64,000 bases of DNA, taken from positions 5,039,442-5,103,441 of the forward strand of contig NC_087379.1 in the NCBI RefSeq assembly GCF_963675165.1. The letters are read 5' to 3'. Source of the DNA: Halichondria panicea (lineage: Eukaryota > Porifera > Demospongiae > Suberitida > Halichondriidae). Positions 46,498 to 59,100 of this stretch are shown here, one piece after another (position 1 is the first letter of the stretch; each line of letters opens with the position of its first letter). Under the pieces are notes generated by a model. That model was not told where the DNA came from. It saw nothing but the letters and a program-made list of their open reading frames with translations, and ran no database searches. Position numbers and translations under genes: made by a program.

Positions 46498-49400
46498 TTA
46501 GTGTGTGACCTCAATAACTGTACAAGTAACAACAGCTGAACAGTTACGAGCTTGAGGACGGGGTGGGGCTGGTTGATAATCTTCAGTAGTAACAGGAGCA
46601 AGGACGTCCAGAGCTGGTTCTCGCAACTGGTCGAGTCTTGAGGCAGGTGTGATGATAGGAGGAGTAATATACTTTCCAGGTTCTTCGTTTTCAGGTCTGT
46701 CGTTGTAAGTTGTGTCAACAGGCTCTCTTTGCTCATTGATGAAGTCTATTATATCAACATCATTATCTTCATCACCAACTAACACATGTTGTATTTCTTG
46801 TTCGTTAGCAGCTCTTCGCCGAAGATTCAAATCCATCATCATGCGCTTGCCTTTAAAGCAGTTGATCACTTTTAGCCATACATTTGTCTTCTTAAGAACA
46901 TACTTGTGTGTATGGAAGCACACGATTGTTAGGAAGAGAATGAAAGCAATAGACATGGAAAAGTTGGCTAGTATGTACTGATTCCCTTTTATTTCTCGCA
47001 CATAAGAGGTTCCGTATGCTAAAATCGTAAGATTGAGTGTTTCTATTAGATCTCCAAGCGAAGTCTTGTGCACTTTCTTAACAATTAGCTTGAAAAAGCA
47101 TATGCCAATTGCTATACACCCAGCAGAGATAATAGGTAAGTAGGTATCCGTTGCAAAGGCAGCTATGATGTTGTAAGCAATGAGAGAAAAGAGAAGCAAT
47201 CCCAACCAGTAACGATGCTTTGGAGTGAATGGAGCATGGTATGCGTCCATGAAACCAATATATTTTGTGTTTTTTGTCCATTTCATGATCTTTAATTTTG
47301 AGAAGTGAGGAAACCATTGACCAAAGAAAATCAAAACAGTAAACAATCCACCAGCAGTGAGGATTACAACAGAAGCAATAAATCGAGTTGTGTGTTCAGG
47401 GTTAAAGTACCGTACATTGGCATCATACAACCAAACCAATTCATCTGAACCATCAGGATACCTGAGAAAGTTAAACTGCAATGCAGAAATTGTGAACCGC
47501 AGCAGCTTGGAGTAAGAAAGCATGAAAAGTGTACATAGTGCAGCAACAGGGTTGGCATTGGAAAGAAGTTTGGAAATTGAGTCAAAGTATTTGCAAAGAA
47601 CAATAATTCCAAGCATCAGAAAAAACAAATAGGCTGGGAAGACAAGTTGAAGCAGTACTTTTGCTTGAGAACTCATCCCATCATAAAAGCAGGTTTCTAT
47701 TCCCAAATCAAGATTCACCCATGATATGATTACAGTTAGAACATTATCAAAGGGAAGGAATACAGCTTTATTGGCAGCGAGTACATTAGCATAGAAAATC
47801 AAGCCATGAACATTTCCTGTCGCTATGGTGATGTTGAATACGAGAATAAATGTAACCAATACTATACCAGCAAGGGCAAATGGAATCAGAAGAAGAAGGT
47901 AGGTGTTTGAACACTCCTTGCATTTTGAGGTAGCCAGAATAAGACTGAGTCCTTGCTCACATTCACCGCACAAGACACCACTTCGATTGTATGCACACTG
48001 TCTGTCTATCTCGTGAGAGGTTTTCAAACTGACGTCAATTGGTTCCTTAACACAGTAGTCAAAAGGGCAATTATCAACAATGTATCCTATTTCACCATCA
48101 GTATCGTTGGTAACCCCAATCCATATGCCAGTTTCCATTCTGAGGAAGCCATTAGAACAGTTCGCTATGTAAGATTGCAATTTCACATCACACTCACCTC
48201 GATTCGAGACATTGATGGCTGAAATCCTAATGGGCAAGTGCAGGGAAGAAAAGTAACATTAAAAGTATTCTTTGAAAGTCCTATGTTGACACATGGCCCA
48301 TAAGCGTAGAGTTCTATTAGAGCAGAATTGTCTTCTGAAAACACATTGAATTCCAATTCAGTACACATATCCCCAACTGTTTGTTCTGTTTGCCCTTCTT
48401 TGAGGCGACCAATTCCACTGTCGGTGACTACTGAGTTATGTATGGTTGCGTTCAAAGAATTTCCAACTTGATCAATTGCTCTGACACTTATTCTAAATAA
48501 TTCACCTTTTCGTGTAAATATTTCTGTGGGAGTACAAAAAACAACTTGTACGGGATCTGAAGATATTGTTGAATTGCTCGTAATATTTACAGTTTTTCTG
48601 ATAATTATAGTCTTCTGCATTCCATAACCCATACAATTCAGCTAAAGGGCTCACAGTACATCTGTCCAATAGACCTCCATAGATGTCGTTTCCTGAACGT
48701 TTTGCAGTGTTGCCAGAAAGAAGAGTTTTGACATAATCAAGGGACTCATGTGATCCATGAAAATTAATAGTTTGAATGAAACAGTCAGAAAGGATATTGT
48801 CGAGATAATTTGTTCGAACAATTTTATCTGATGAACCTCCCCTACATGCTCCTCTACCAGTTGAATTATCGGCTACAAATATTCCTCCTCCCAACAAAGC
48901 AGAATTATTTATTATTTCTAGCTTGACTTGACACCAATCGTATGTACAGTCCACACCATGCTTCAGAAGATAAATCTTGGAGTTTTGTTGTAAGAACATA
49001 CCACCACCATTGAATGCAGCAGAGTTATGGTCTAGGTAGACATTTGATTGTAACAGTTGAATGGTTGTTCCTAAAGCCCAAATACCACCACCACTATGAG
49101 TGGCATAGTTGTTTGTAATGACAACCTCACTATTCTGTTTCTTGTCATCGCATTTGAACTTTATTGTGCTTTGGTACCCATATATCCCAGCACCATGTTG
49201 TGCTGTGTTATGCGACACGAAGAGATGTTGAGAGCATACATAAAGCAAACTCTCGCCTAGAAATATTGCTCCTCCATTATCAGCTGAATTGTTATTGCTC
49301 CTGTTTCGCTAAAGTAAATCTGACTCAGAGTAGCAGAAAGTCCTCCACCATTAATATCGATACCATGGTTGCTGCTGAAATTCGTTGGGCCTGTAAAATA

Positions 49401-51127
49401 TACTGATGCAGAGTGCGCATTAATGCTAGGACCCATGTTGTCGATCATTGTGTTCATTCCTCATAGTGCATTCTAAAATACTGATGACTCCAAATAGCGC
49501 AATTGCATTGCTGAATTTCCAATGAATGTAGAATTGGATATAACTGTAGTTGTATAGAACACTCCTTGACCATATCCCAATGTTGTACAAAGCAGTAATG
49601 TTAGAGAGTTGGGCTGTTCCATTAGAAATGCTTAAAACTCCACCACTATAGGAGCGGAATTGTTCGTAAACACTGTGTTCGTTATGAAAAGTGTGTGCTC
49701 TTGAATGGATATTGCTCCACCTCCAACCTTCGCTTTGTTTCTTGTAAAGATGGAGTTAGAAAGTATCAAATAAACTGATCGAACATAAAAACCTCCACCA
49801 TGCTTATAATATTATGAGACACTATTATTGTCAAATGTACAATTTAGGATATATACATTGCCATACCAAACACTAAAGCCTCCACCGTATGCTGCAACAT
49901 TGTTTTTGAAATCACTGTCTGAAATAGACACATTGCCATATTCAACCATAATACTTCCACCACCTTGATAAGCAGTGTTGCTCATGAATCGGCTGTTGGA
50001 GATCAAAAGAGCACCAGTTTCAACTAAAATTACTCCACCATAACCATTTATAGAATTGTTATCAACAAAATCACTTCTGGAAATTGATAAATTATTGCTG
50101 GACCTCGTACCAAAAATTGCCCCTCCGCCACGTATCCCATGGTTTTTGTTATTTGTTACGGTACAATTGGTCATTAAGAAATCACTTGAATCTATAAACA
50201 AAGTTCCACCTTCTAGAGCTCTGTTGTTGGTTAGCGCACTGTTAGAAAGAGACAGGCTACCTTAAAGAACTAAAATTGCTCTACCCAAGTCAGCACTGTT
50301 GCCATAAAAAGTACTGTTAGAGATCGTTAAATTGCCTCCAGCAGCGACAATAGCTCCCCCAATATAGCCACCATATAGATCTATATCATACAATCCCTGG
50401 TTATTTGCTAGCTCACAATTGGCTATGTTAACAATGCCTTTGTTGATCAGAATAGCCCCATTAAGGTTTTCAATAAATTCATACTTGCACAAGTATAGCA
50501 CTAATGAAAATTGCACCAGAATTTTGCTCAAATTTTCCTTTCTTAATTTTTATGTTATCCGATTCGACAAAAAGTGCTCTGCCAGAATTATTCAGAAAGA
50601 TAACATTTTCAATCTATGTGTTTTGGGCACCACTAACGGTTAGCACACCAATATCTTGTTTAGTGCCTTCAAAGCCCACAATACAGCTATCATATATGAA
50701 AACATTTTGTGTTGTGCTAATGCTCAAGCCTCGTTTAAAATTGTCAAAGAACGGTGCATACTGAACAAAGAATATGTGATCAACGCTCAACTTGGTGATG
50801 TTTGATAAATCAATTCAACTTGTATCATTGAATAATATCAATACAGAATATTTGCAGCCAATTATCTGAACATGTAAAAAATCATGAATAGTAAGCAGTC
50901 GTGTGAGCACATGATCCCCTTCTAGAAATGTCAACGTGAGATTGGTCCTATCATCAGAGAATATATCTGCTTGAGCAAACTGGTCAATAGTGAAGCAAGT
51001 GCCAATCAGAAATTCAGAACACAAGTCAATAGACGCAGTAGTATCAGGCACAATATGATAGTGCTGTGAACTACAAACAATAGTTATATATGCAGATGCC
51101 GAGAAGTGTTGCAGCTAAACGAATCAT
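46498..51127 (-). pseudogene. Pmp-like pseudogene, right arm (inverted duplicate)
   Basis: Full-length family member in reverse orientation to the left arm. It has the same TATA insertion in the signal peptide (near 51090) and the same extra bases near 48605, and it shares the upstream MITE. It also has many private small deletions: 10 bp near 49290, about 8 bp near 49458, 7 bp near 49500 and about 9 bp near 50485. A 6-bp AATATT insertion near 49808 makes a stop, and a deletion near 48199 removes part of the CVCECD motif. The C-terminal third (46498-48237) is still one open frame covering the Cys-rich segment, all membrane spans and the tail, so a shorter membrane protein is conceivable. Confidence 0.88.
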
Positions 51128-51900
51128 AATGGTTGCGTCACCCTCGCGACAATTTAATTTAATTTCGCGGGCAGTAAATTTCGTGGAGTTAGGGTGTGGC
51201 ACTTATCTCGTATGCGCATACGAAGCCTTCCTAATTTTCGTGTTCTGCAGCCACCCACAAAAAACTTAAAATTAAACACCTCGAAATTTTCTACCCGCAC
51301 GGTACTGGCATTAGGAATAAGCAAATCTGGAACCCTGAGAAATTCAAAGGAGTACGTGCTTCTTCCGTTGTTCCTTTCTAGATTTGTGTTTCACGAAATA
51401 TTAATTTTGGAAACTGGGCTAATATCAAAAACTGATGGAGTGGAAGCACTATTTTGGATACAGTGCAAAGATTTAGCTTGTCTTTTCCACTTGTTTCCAC
51501 CTCTGCACTAAATAAACACAATGACATGGAATAATCTGTTATTGTGTAAAAACGAATAATAAGCTGCAGGGTTTATATATCTGAATAGTTTATTTATAAC
51601 ATGATGTCATCTGACATCAAAATATAAAATGGTATACAGACAAAACATATAATGAAAATCTTGCCAACTTGGTATTGCATGCTGCATTATCAATTGGAGG
51701 CTATAGGGTGGATAGACAACTGTCATGGTCCGTGTACTGGCATGTCACAGGTCCTGGCAGAGGTTCTATGTTGGTTGCTCTGAGACATAGTACCATTCAC
51801 TTTACTGTTCACTGATCCAATGTAAAGCACTATATATAGTTCCAGAGTAGAATTCGAAACTGAAGCTTGCACCAAGGCTTAGGAATGTTGCTTAATATTA
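51125..51900. repeat. Right-arm flank of the inverted duplication
   Basis: Reverse copy of 13860-14640, with the same partial MITE and the same 7TM-tail-like piece. A further matching block is at 52145-52560 (to 12060-12460 on the left). Confidence 0.8.
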
Positions 51901-52559
51901 TACAGGTAGATCTATATATGTATTAGATCTGTATGACATAATTTTAGGCATCACCAGATTGAAGGACTTTTGTCAATCACTGCTCTCCATGCATGGCAGC
52001 ACTATATGCAGTAAAGTGATCGCGAGTCAGTTTCCTTAATGATTTTTTGATTTTCTGAAAGCTTAAACGGAGCTCTTTAAAATGGGATGCAGTTTGCTCT
52101 CAAATTTGCAACATGACCGATTTCTTATTTTCGGGAAATGACCATGCACGCATGTAGTGTTAACTGATTATATATAATATATATACGCCGCGCTTTAATG
52201 TAAACTTGGTGCCTGGTGAGTGGCAGATCAAAGCAATCCAGTGCTCTGTATAATTATGGCATGTTGCATCACTCTACCATAGCAACCATATATTGCACTG
52301 CAGTATACCAGAACATATAGGGCATGTTGCACTGTGTGTAAATGCAGTGGATGAAATCTGCTTTTTAACTTAAGACACCCTCCCACCCAATAACTCAAAC
52401 TTTCCCTGATGAAGTGCGGCCTGGGATTGAGGCTAAACTGGAATTAGCTATTACTTGACTCTTAAGTCTGTGGTGATCGAGATCATGAGATGATGTGTGT
52501 ATGCATGCGCATGTATTATACATACAGTATTACCTTGAATGATTCCATGTAGATCTTTG

Positions 52560-53234
52560 ATATTTGTTGCACCTACTCATTGCACCACTATAAAAGGCAG
52601 TGCTTGAATTGCTGATGTTTTCAACAACATCCAATCCTTGGAACTTTGTGTTTATTTATACATAGATGCGAAATTAACCCAATATCGATACTTTTAACCG
52701 AGTCTGTGTACACAAATGTAATAAATGAGAAATGAAAGTGTTATTATTAAAGCGAGTCAACAGTTCATCCGATATTTCCATGGAGAATTATAGTGTAAAG
52801 TCTAGTAGCTTTGCCCATGCAGCATAATTATAGACAATTCATAGACTTCATAAAGGAGGGCGACTGATTTATGAGATTTCTGCATGGACTCCCATGAACT
52901 GATTTCCATGGAGTCAGATAGGGTTACTTGTATCATAGTTGCATCTACTGTACAGTATAAAGGATATGGATGTTGTCAAAAACAGCAGAAAGTCCGGGCC
53001 TGCCTTTTATAGTGGTGCAATGAGTTGGTGCAACACCTATCAAAGATCTACATCAGAATCAAGGGAATACATGTACATTGTATGTATAACAAATGTTGAG
53101 AAAGTATAGTGTTATCTATTAAGCGAGTCAGCAGTTCATCCTGTATTTTTCTCGACACAAACACAGAATTATAGAATCTTAGCCGAGTCGGTATAATTAT
53201 AGAGACTTCATAAAGTTCATATTCTTCAAATACT
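52560..53234 (+). promoter_or_regulatory. Rearranged upstream region of 7TM copy C
   Basis: Two upstream versions are joined. 52560-52858 matches the sequence upstream of copy A (to its MQHNY start region), and from about 52860 it follows the sequence upstream of copy B. A TGTTTTCAACAACATCCAA word recurs before all three genes. No TATA box or initiator can be assigned with confidence. Confidence 0.45.
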
Positions 53235-54185
53235 ATGAATGCAACCGATGCTATTGAGTTCCCTTTATGGATACCACTAACTACAGTTAACCTGTTTCTT
53301 TTTATCGGAGTACTTCTACCTACTACAATATTCATGAATGTGTCAGTATTGGTTGCTTTAATCAAAAGCAAGGTCAAGCACAAGCCACTGCTAGTTCTCT
53401 TTGGATCCCTTTTGATCGGTGTCTGCATCGACAAACTATTTATTTGTGTGAATCAGTGTGTGAACTCACCTGCGTCCATTCGTTACTGTCATTGTACAAG
53501 ATGGACGATAGTTCCATTGCAAGCACCAAGAGTATTCTTCACAGTGTACTCAATTGTAGCTGTGACCTGCCTGAGTGTCGTGCAGCTTCTCACAATGAAA
53601 GGGAAGCGAATTGGTTACAAACATAGTTGCTTCTTCACAGCAATAACAGCTCTTGTAGCTTTTTTCTGGACAGTTGTACATATTCTCACAAATGGCTTGG
53701 CAAGATATCCAGTACATTGTCATATATTCTGCTATAAAAATGAATCTCCAGAAGGACAAAATATTGTTACAGAACTTTTTATTGCAGTAATTTGTTTTAT
53801 AGTGCTTACAATGACACCTGCGTTTGTCATTACGATACTAACTTCGATAGAGGCTTTTCGAATATTCAAGAGGAGTTTCATAGTTAGATCTGAAAATAGA
53901 ATTGAAACAGCACTAAATCGACGAATGATATTATTACCTGTGCTGATGGCAGTTCTTCTAGTGTGCAATGGCATACTAAGCTTCTTTTTGACCACTCTCA
54001 GTGCTTTGATTTTAAAGCAGGCTGGTGTGGAAAATTTTTATGGAAACTGGGCTAATATCATGTCAAAATACGAGTACTTTATTTTGGATATGGTGCATAC
54101 CTTGTCTTATCCACTTGTACTTCTCTACCTGTACATTAATGTTCGGAAAACATGGAAGAAGCTATGTTTGTGTAACAAACAATAA
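53235..54185 (+). CDS. 7TM receptor-like protein, copy C
   Basis: Uninterrupted frame of 316 residues starting MNATDAIEFPLW. The seven membrane segments, the early NAT glycosylation site, the Cys pair (CHCTRW before TM3 and HIFCYKNES between TM4 and TM5) and the helix-8-like NVRKTWKKL end are as in copies A and B. The end is two residues different (LCNKQ). It points toward, and is 2 kb from the 3' end of, the intact Pmp-like gene, the same convergent pairing as on the left. With that gene it may be the only fully intact pair in the window. Function is unknown; a receptor role is inferred from topology only. Confidence 0.78.
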   Translation: MNATDAIEFPLWIPLTTVNLFLFIGVLLPTTIFMNVSVLVALIKSKVKHKPLLVLFGSLLIGVCIDKLFICVNQCVNSPASIRYCHCTRWTIVPLQAPRVFFTVYSIVAVTCLSVVQLLTMKGKRIGYKHSCFFTAITALVAFFWTVVHILTNGLARYPVHCHIFCYKNESPEGQNIVTELFIAVICFIVLTMTPAFVITILTSIEAFRIFKRSFIVRSENRIETALNRRMILLPVLMAVLLVCNGILSFFLTTLSALILKQAGVENFYGNWANIMSKYEYFILDMVHTLSYPLVLLYLYINVRKTWKKLCLCNKQ

Positions 54186-54630
54186 ACACTGAACCATATG
54201 CATGCAGGGTATAGATTTTAAGTAGGTTTTGTTCATATATAATTATACTTTGTTTAGACCCTTCTGACATGTCATTTGACATCAAAATAATTATGTAGAA
54301 TCTTTACAACTATTTGGTACAGGGTATATATGCTGTATTTATCACTTGATGGCTACGATGCATGGACTACAGTAACACGTGCACAGTGAATTCAATGATG
54401 ATCAACGGAAGATAATGTTAGAATACATGGACACTTATAGTTGTATGGACACTTGACATGTATGCATGGAATGTTCTAGATTATGTTATGTTCTATTTAA
54501 GTGTAATTTCTAGTTTTACTCTTACACGTGTTTTGTGCAATCTCTATTAACTTACCAAGTTGATTAAGCTTATTACTCAGCAACAGATAACCAACTCCAA
54601 AGTGCCACAGATTGCTCACCAATTGTATAC

Positions 54631-54784
54631 GTACACAGCAAAAACACTTACGTTATATGAGATGCATCATCGTATTTTAGTGTTAAAATAACAGAAATTT
54701 ATGTCAATTTTACATGAAATTTCAAAAGATGTGTTTCATTTTACATGTTTTATGTTACTGTAACAAATGTGTTTTTACTGTGTA
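54631..54784. mobile_element. Short MITE (ACACAGCAAAAACAC)
   Basis: Ends ACACAGCAAAAACACTTACG and, inverted, ACACAGTAAAAACACATTTG. Related to the element beginning at 33070. Non-coding. Confidence 0.6.
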
Positions 54785-55040
54785 TTATAAATTACATTGA
54801 AGAGTTGAACAACCGAACTTGATCATCCGGTATCATCGCCGAGTAACTGAACTGAATCTCCCCAGCACTATACGGTACCCTGAATGCCAATTTTATGGCA
54901 ATAAAGTTATTGTACGGTTTCCTTACCTATATATATGGGCTTTAATACACACATGTGGACAGAATCAATGATAATGTAAACATAATTATTTTACATAAAA
55001 GATCATGAGTACTAAATAACTACACCTATATAGTTACGTC

Positions 55041-56122
55041 TTAGCCTCGATCCCAGGCCGAGTTTTCGCTTTTATAACGGTTAGGCGAACAACTGGGCCT
55101 GGTACTAGTTGTCTGTGCATGCGTCAAATTTTCATTGTATATTTGTGGTCGGCAAAAATATTTAATAAATCAATAATCGAAATTTGTACACAGAAAATGC
55201 ACAGAGTGAGTACACAAAAGATGCACATAGGGAGCTGCTTCACAAAGGCCTGGGGAGTTGCCAGTTGTGCTGCAGCACGATTACAGTGACCCAGGGAAAC
55301 TTCAGGATGATTGAATGCCTTCAAATTACGTTTCAAAAAGATTTAGCAGGCTGCTGGACTTCTCTGATTCTAGGCCCCAACTCGTAACTCAGTTAAATTT
55401 TGCTTGAGAAAACGTAGATTCTCTTGATGTCTCTGAGCTACCCAGCAACGCTCGAATGAGCAGGTCATACTCCAGTCCTGTGAGTATAGGACAATATTAA
55501 AAGAAACCAAAGACGGTTAAACCCTTACCTCAAACTGTCCAGTCTCGTCCGTTAGTATAGCCAAGAGGAGCACTGTTGGGATAGCTGGATATTAGCCATT
55601 GCTCCTGTACAGAGAAGTAGACATTCTAAATACGTGTAGATCTATACATATTAAATTTCTCGTGTTATAGTGTCATTGTCGACGAGCTGATGATGGCAGC
55701 ACCAAGTTCTCTAGCTCACACTCTTCACTTGATCCACCATATTAATGATGAAACTATAGTCTACCTACCGGTAGATCTTGCCAAACATGAACAAGACTTG
55801 ATAGCATAGCCATAGGGCCCACACAAAAATATCTGACCTTAACAAGCTTGACAAAGCTTTATACCTCTTCCCTTGTTGTTCAGTCTTCAGAATAAGCTTC
55901 AGAGAAGAGAGAAGCTTCAGCTAAGAGCCGATTCCAATAATGATAAAACAGGAACTGACTTCTAGTACACGATAGTACACGAATATAAATGTCAGGAAAG
56001 TCAAGAATATCCATTTGTCAGAATCTGACGAACGACTGACGCATGCGCAGACAACTAGTACCAGGCCCAGTTGTTTGCCTAACCGTTATAAAAGCGAAAA
56101 CTCGGCCTGGGATCGAGGCTAA
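55041..56122. mobile_element. TIR element of the TAGCCTCGAT family with 8-bp target duplication
   Basis: 1082 bp with inverted repeats of about 86 bp (two mismatches) starting TTAGCCTCGATCCCAGGCCG, flanked by GTTACGTC (55033-55040 and 56123-56130). The paralogous site near 46433-46445 has GTTACGTC once, with no insert. The inside is not obviously coding. An 8-bp duplication fits hAT-like mobilisation. Termini of this family recur many times in the window. Confidence 0.92.
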
Positions 56123-56185
56123 GTTACGTCTATGCAAGGACAATCGCTTTTGCTAATCGTCTATTAATGGTGCATGTATTTAAAG

Positions 56186-59100
56186 TTAGTGTGTGACCTC
56201 AATAACTGTACAAGTAACAACAGCTGAACAGTTACGAGCTTGAGGACGGGGTGGGGCTGGTTGATAATCTTCAGTAGTAACAGGAGCAAGGACGTCAAGA
56301 GCTGGTTCTCGCAACTGGTCGAGTCTTGAGGCAGGTGTGATTATAGGAGGAGTAATATACTTTCCAGGTTCTTCGTTTTCAGGTCTGTCGTTGTAAGTTG
56401 TGTCAACAGGCTCTCTTTGCTCATTGATGAAGTCTATTATATCAACATCATTATCTTCATCACCAACTAACACATGTTGTATTTCTTGTTCGTTAGCAGC
56501 TCTTCGCCGAAGATTCAAATCCATCATCATGCGCTTGCTTTTAAAGCAGTTGATCACTTTTAGCCATACATTTGTCTTCTTAAGAACGTACTTGTGTGTA
56601 TGGAAGCACACGATTGCTAGGAAGAGAATGAAAGCAATAGACATGGAAAAGTTGGCTAGTATGTACTGATTCCCTTTTATTTCTCGCACATAAGAGGTTC
56701 CGTATGCTAAAATCGTAAGATTGAGTGTTTCTATTAGATCTCCAAGCGAAGTCTTGTGCACTTTCTTAACAATTAGCTTGAAAAAGCATATGCCAATTGC
56801 TATACACCCAACAGAGATAATAGGTAAGTAGGTATCCGTTGCAAAGGCAGCTATGATGTTGTAAGCAATGAGAGAAAAGAGAAGCAATCCCAACCAGTAA
56901 CGATGCTTTGGAGTGAATGGAGCATGGTATGCGTCCATGAAACCAATATATTTTGTGTTTTTTGTCCATTTCGTGATCTTTAATTTTGAGCAGTGAGGAA
57001 ACCACTGGCCAAAGAAAATCAAAACAGTAAACAATCCACCAGCAGTGAGGATTACAACAGAAGCAATAAATCGAGTTGTGTGTTCAGGGTTAAAGTACCG
57101 TACATTGGCATCATACAACCAAACCAATTCATCTGAACCATCAGGATACCTGAGAAAGTTAAACTGCAATGCAGAAATTGTGAACCGCAGCAGCTTGGAG
57201 TAAGAAAGCATGAAAAGTGTGCATAGTGCAGCAACAGGGTTGGCATTGGAAAGAAGTTTGGAAATTGAGTCAAAGTATTTGCAAAGAACAATAATTCCAA
57301 GCATCAGAAAAAACAAATAGGCTGGGAAGACAAGTTGAAGGAGTACTTTTGCTTGAGAACTCATCCCCCCATCATAAAAGCAGGTTTCTATTCCCAAATC
57401 AAGATTCACCCATGATATGATTACAGTTAGAACATTATCAAAGGGAAGGAATACAGCTTTATTAGCAGCGAGTACATTAGCATAGAAAATCAAGCCATGA
57501 ACATTTCCTGTCGCTATGGTGATGTTGAATACGAGAATAAATGTAACCAATACTATACCAGCAAGGGCAAATGGAATCAGAAGAAGAAGGTAGGTGTTTG
57601 AACACTCCTTGCATTTTGAGGTAGCCAGAATAAGACTGAGTCCTTGCTCACATTCACCGCACAAGACACCACTTCGATTGTATGCACACTGTCTGTCTAT
57701 CTCGTGAGAGGTTTTCAAACTGACGTCAATTGGTTCCTTAACACAGTAATCAAAAGGGCAATTATCAACAATGTATCCTATTTCACCATCAGTATCGTTG
57801 GTAACCCCAATCCATATGCCAGTTTCCATTCTGAGGAAGCCATTAGAACAGTTCGCTATGTAAGATTGCAATTTCACATCACACTCACATACACACTCGA
57901 TTCGAGACATTGATGGCTGGAATCCTAATGGGCAAGTGCAGGGAAGAAAAGTAACATTAAAAGTATTCTTTGAAAGTCCTATGTTGACACATGGCCCATA
58001 AGCGTAGAGTTCTATTAGAGCAGAATTGTCTTCTGAAAACACATTGAATTCCAATTCAGTACACATATCCCCAACTGTTTGTTCTGTTTGCCCTTCTTTG
58101 AGGCGACCAATTCCACTGTCGGTGACTACTGAGTTATGTATGGTTGCGTTCAAAGAATTTCCAACTTGATCAATTGCTCTGACACTTATTCTAAATAATT
58201 CACCTTTTCGTGTAAATATTTCTGTGGGAGTACAAAAAACAACTTGTACGGGATCTGAAGATATTGTTGAATTGCTCGTAATATTTACAGTTTTTCTGAT
58301 ATAGTCTTCTGCATTCCATAACCCATACAATTCAGCTAAAGGGCTCACAGTACATCTGTCCAATAGACCTCCATAGATGTCGTTTCCTGAACGTTTTGCA
58401 GTGTTGCCAGAAAGAAGAGTTTTGACATAATCAAGGGACTCATGTGATCCATGAAAATTAATAGTTTGAATGAAACAGTCAGAAAGGATATTGTCGAGAT
58501 AATTTGTTCGAACAATTTTATCTGATGAACCTCCCCTACATGCTCCTCTACCAGTTGAATTATCGGCTACAAATATTCCTCCTCCCAACAAAGCAGAATT
58601 ATTTATTATTTCTAGCTTGACTTGACACCAATCGTATGTACAGTCCACACCATGCTTCAGAAGATAAATCTTGGAGTTTTGTTGTAAGAACATACCACCA
58701 CCATTGAATGCAGCAGAGTTATGGTCTAGGTAGACATTTGATTGTAACAGTTGAATGGTTGTTCCTAAAGCCCAAATACCACCACCACTATGAGTGGCAT
58801 AGTTGTTTGTAATGACAACCTCACTATTCTGTTTCTTGTCATCGCATTTGAACTTTATTGTGCTTTGGTACCCATATATCCCAGCACCATGTTGTGCTGT
58901 GTTATGTGAAACGAAGAGATGCTGAGAGCATACATAAAGCAAACTCTCGCCTAGAAATATTGCTCCTCCATTATCAGCTGAATTGTTAAAAAACGTTATT
59001 GCTCCTGTTCTGCTAAAGTAAATCTGACTCAGAGTAGCAGAAAGTCCTCCACCATTAATATCGATACCATGGTTGCTGCTGAAATTCGTTGGGCCTGTAA

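Noticed and set aside
47953..48222. Antisense frames repeated at 17576, 31987 and 57644
   Set aside because: They are shadows of the conserved Cys-rich coding segment on the other strand.
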